From Thermoplasmata archaeon (GTDB lineage Archaea; Thermoplasmatota; Thermoplasmata; Thermoplasmatales; Thermoplasmataceae): a DNA stretch of 6,672 nt. Below the pieces are notes generated by a model, which was given only the letters and a program-made list of their open reading frames with translations, was not told where the DNA came from and did no database searches. Position numbers and translations under genes: made by a program. Numbering within the stretch: the first letter of the stretch is position 1; every line of letters begins with the position of its first letter. Shown here in pieces: positions 6,160 to 6,672 of the stretch. The stretch spans positions 1-6,672 of the forward strand of contig JAKBQK010000118.1 in NCBI GenBank assembly GCA_021835265.1, written 5' to 3'.

Positions 6160-6672
6160 ATGCAGTTCAAACTTGGACTGGATAATCTGCTTCTGCAACC
6201 ACCCATTGACCGAGTTGCGGTACTGACAAACAGTTCTGGAGTAACCCAGGATCTTAGGCAGAACATTGACATTCTACTTGAGAAAGGTATCAAGGTTAAG
6301 AAGATATTCGCTCCAGAACATGGAATCTATGCGGCATTGAGAAATGGAGATGATGTACCTGATGAAACATACTTAGGCATACCTGTTAAGTCGATCTACT
6401 CAGAAAAATCTAGATCAATAGATGTAAAAGAGCTTGAGGATGTGGAGACTATCTTATTTGATGTCCAGGATGCAGGGGTAAGACCATACACCTTTCTTTC
6501 ATCTCTAAAACACCTTTTATCGGCGGCTTCAAGGTCCGGGAAGCAGGTTATCGTGTGCGATCGGCCAGCTCCGCTTTCAGGAGCCTTTGTTGATGGTCCC
6601 ATGATGCATAAGGAATTCAAGTCGTTTGTCGGTATAGACGAGGTTCCACTGTGTATGATGTTTTCATGCTTG
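6160..6672 (+). CDS. DUF1343 / NamZ-like protein (GH171, exo-beta-N-acetylmuramidase family), 5' part
   Basis: The frame is open from the ATG at 6160 to the right edge (171 codons seen; the family is usually near 400 residues). An in-frame TGA at 6148-6150 rules out an earlier start. DUF1343 landmarks appear in order: VLTNSSGV (21-28, usually LTNPTGV), FAPEHGI (50-56), LFDVQDAGVRPYTFLSS (99-115), DRPAPLSG (134-141, usually DRPNPxGG) and EFKSFVG (152-158). In bacteria, members of this family release terminal N-acetylmuramic acid from peptidoglycan fragments, and the Glu of PEHG has been proposed as part of the active site. No signal peptide is present, as the protein starts directly in the domain, so it is probably cytoplasmic. 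The segment after VP (LCMMFSCL) lacks the HGMT-like sequence usual there. It is transcribed divergently from the transporter operon. Family assignment is strong; the activity is inferred and may differ. Confidence 0.88.
   Translation, partial: MQFKLGLDNLLLQPPIDRVAVLTNSSGVTQDLRQNIDILLEKGIKVKKIFAPEHGIYAALRNGDDVPDETYLGIPVKSIYSEKSRSIDVKELEDVETILFDVQDAGVRPYTFLSSLKHLLSAASRSGKQVIVCDRPAPLSGAFVDGPMMHKEFKSFVGIDEVPLCMMFSCL

Noticed and set aside
6147..6185. Short upstream reading frame (ATGATG..., 12 codons) overlapping the start of the NamZ-like gene in another frame
   Set aside because: It begins near the predicted transcription start, which is intriguing, but a 12-codon frame with no ribosome binding site is easily explained by chance.
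6396..6620. A 74-codon open frame on the minus strand
   Set aside because: It lies antisense to the NamZ-like gene, whose frame shows clear family motifs throughout, and it has no recognisable domain.

Overview
The window looks like part of an archaeal chromosome of about 40% GC, most likely from a Thermoplasmata / Thermoplasmatales-type organism. Several features support this. Start-site signals are archaeal: TATA-like boxes about 27 bases from a start codon, no bacterial -35/-10 pairs, and Shine-Dalgarno sequences matching the archaeal GGAGGTGA consensus. The substrate-binding protein has no lipobox cysteine; it is held by a C-terminal transmembrane helix and carries about 20 N-glycosylation sequons. 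The archaeal assignment is fairly strong. The order is an inference that I could not test by database search.

Layout: (1) Positions 1-95 hold the last codons of an unidentified plus-strand gene, probably ending in an acidic tail. (2) Positions 196-6034, all on the minus strand, hold a complete five-gene peptide/nickel-type ABC importer operon. Reading from the promoter at the right, the order is substrate-binding protein (6034-4202), DppB-like permease (4114-3131), DppC-like permease (3127-2228), DppD-like ATPase (2231-1218) and DppF-like ATPase (1218-196). (3) Positions 6035-6159 are a 125-base divergent promoter region. (4) From 6160 to the right edge is the 5' part of a plus-strand gene for a DUF1343 / NamZ-like protein (GH171, exo-beta-N-acetylmuramidase family).

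How the genes work together: the binding protein captures an oligopeptide-like ligand at the outer face. The two permeases form the channel, and the two ATPases, both with complete nucleotide-binding motifs, drive import. The four downstream genes are nearly contiguous (a 3-base gap, then 4-base and 1-base overlaps), with ribosome binding sites embedded in the last codons of the preceding gene, which implies translational coupling. The binding-protein gene instead appears to be read from a leaderless transcript. It is separated from the permeases by 87 bases containing a hairpin and a T-rich tract, a possible means of making more binding protein than membrane complex.

Most of the window is a standard transporter operon. 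The most thought-provoking feature is the divergent pairing of a peptide importer with a cytoplasmic NamZ-like gene in an organism that probably has no peptidoglycan. It suggests, without proving, scavenging of bacterial cell-wall fragments. No mobile elements, CRISPR arrays, tRNA or rRNA genes were seen.
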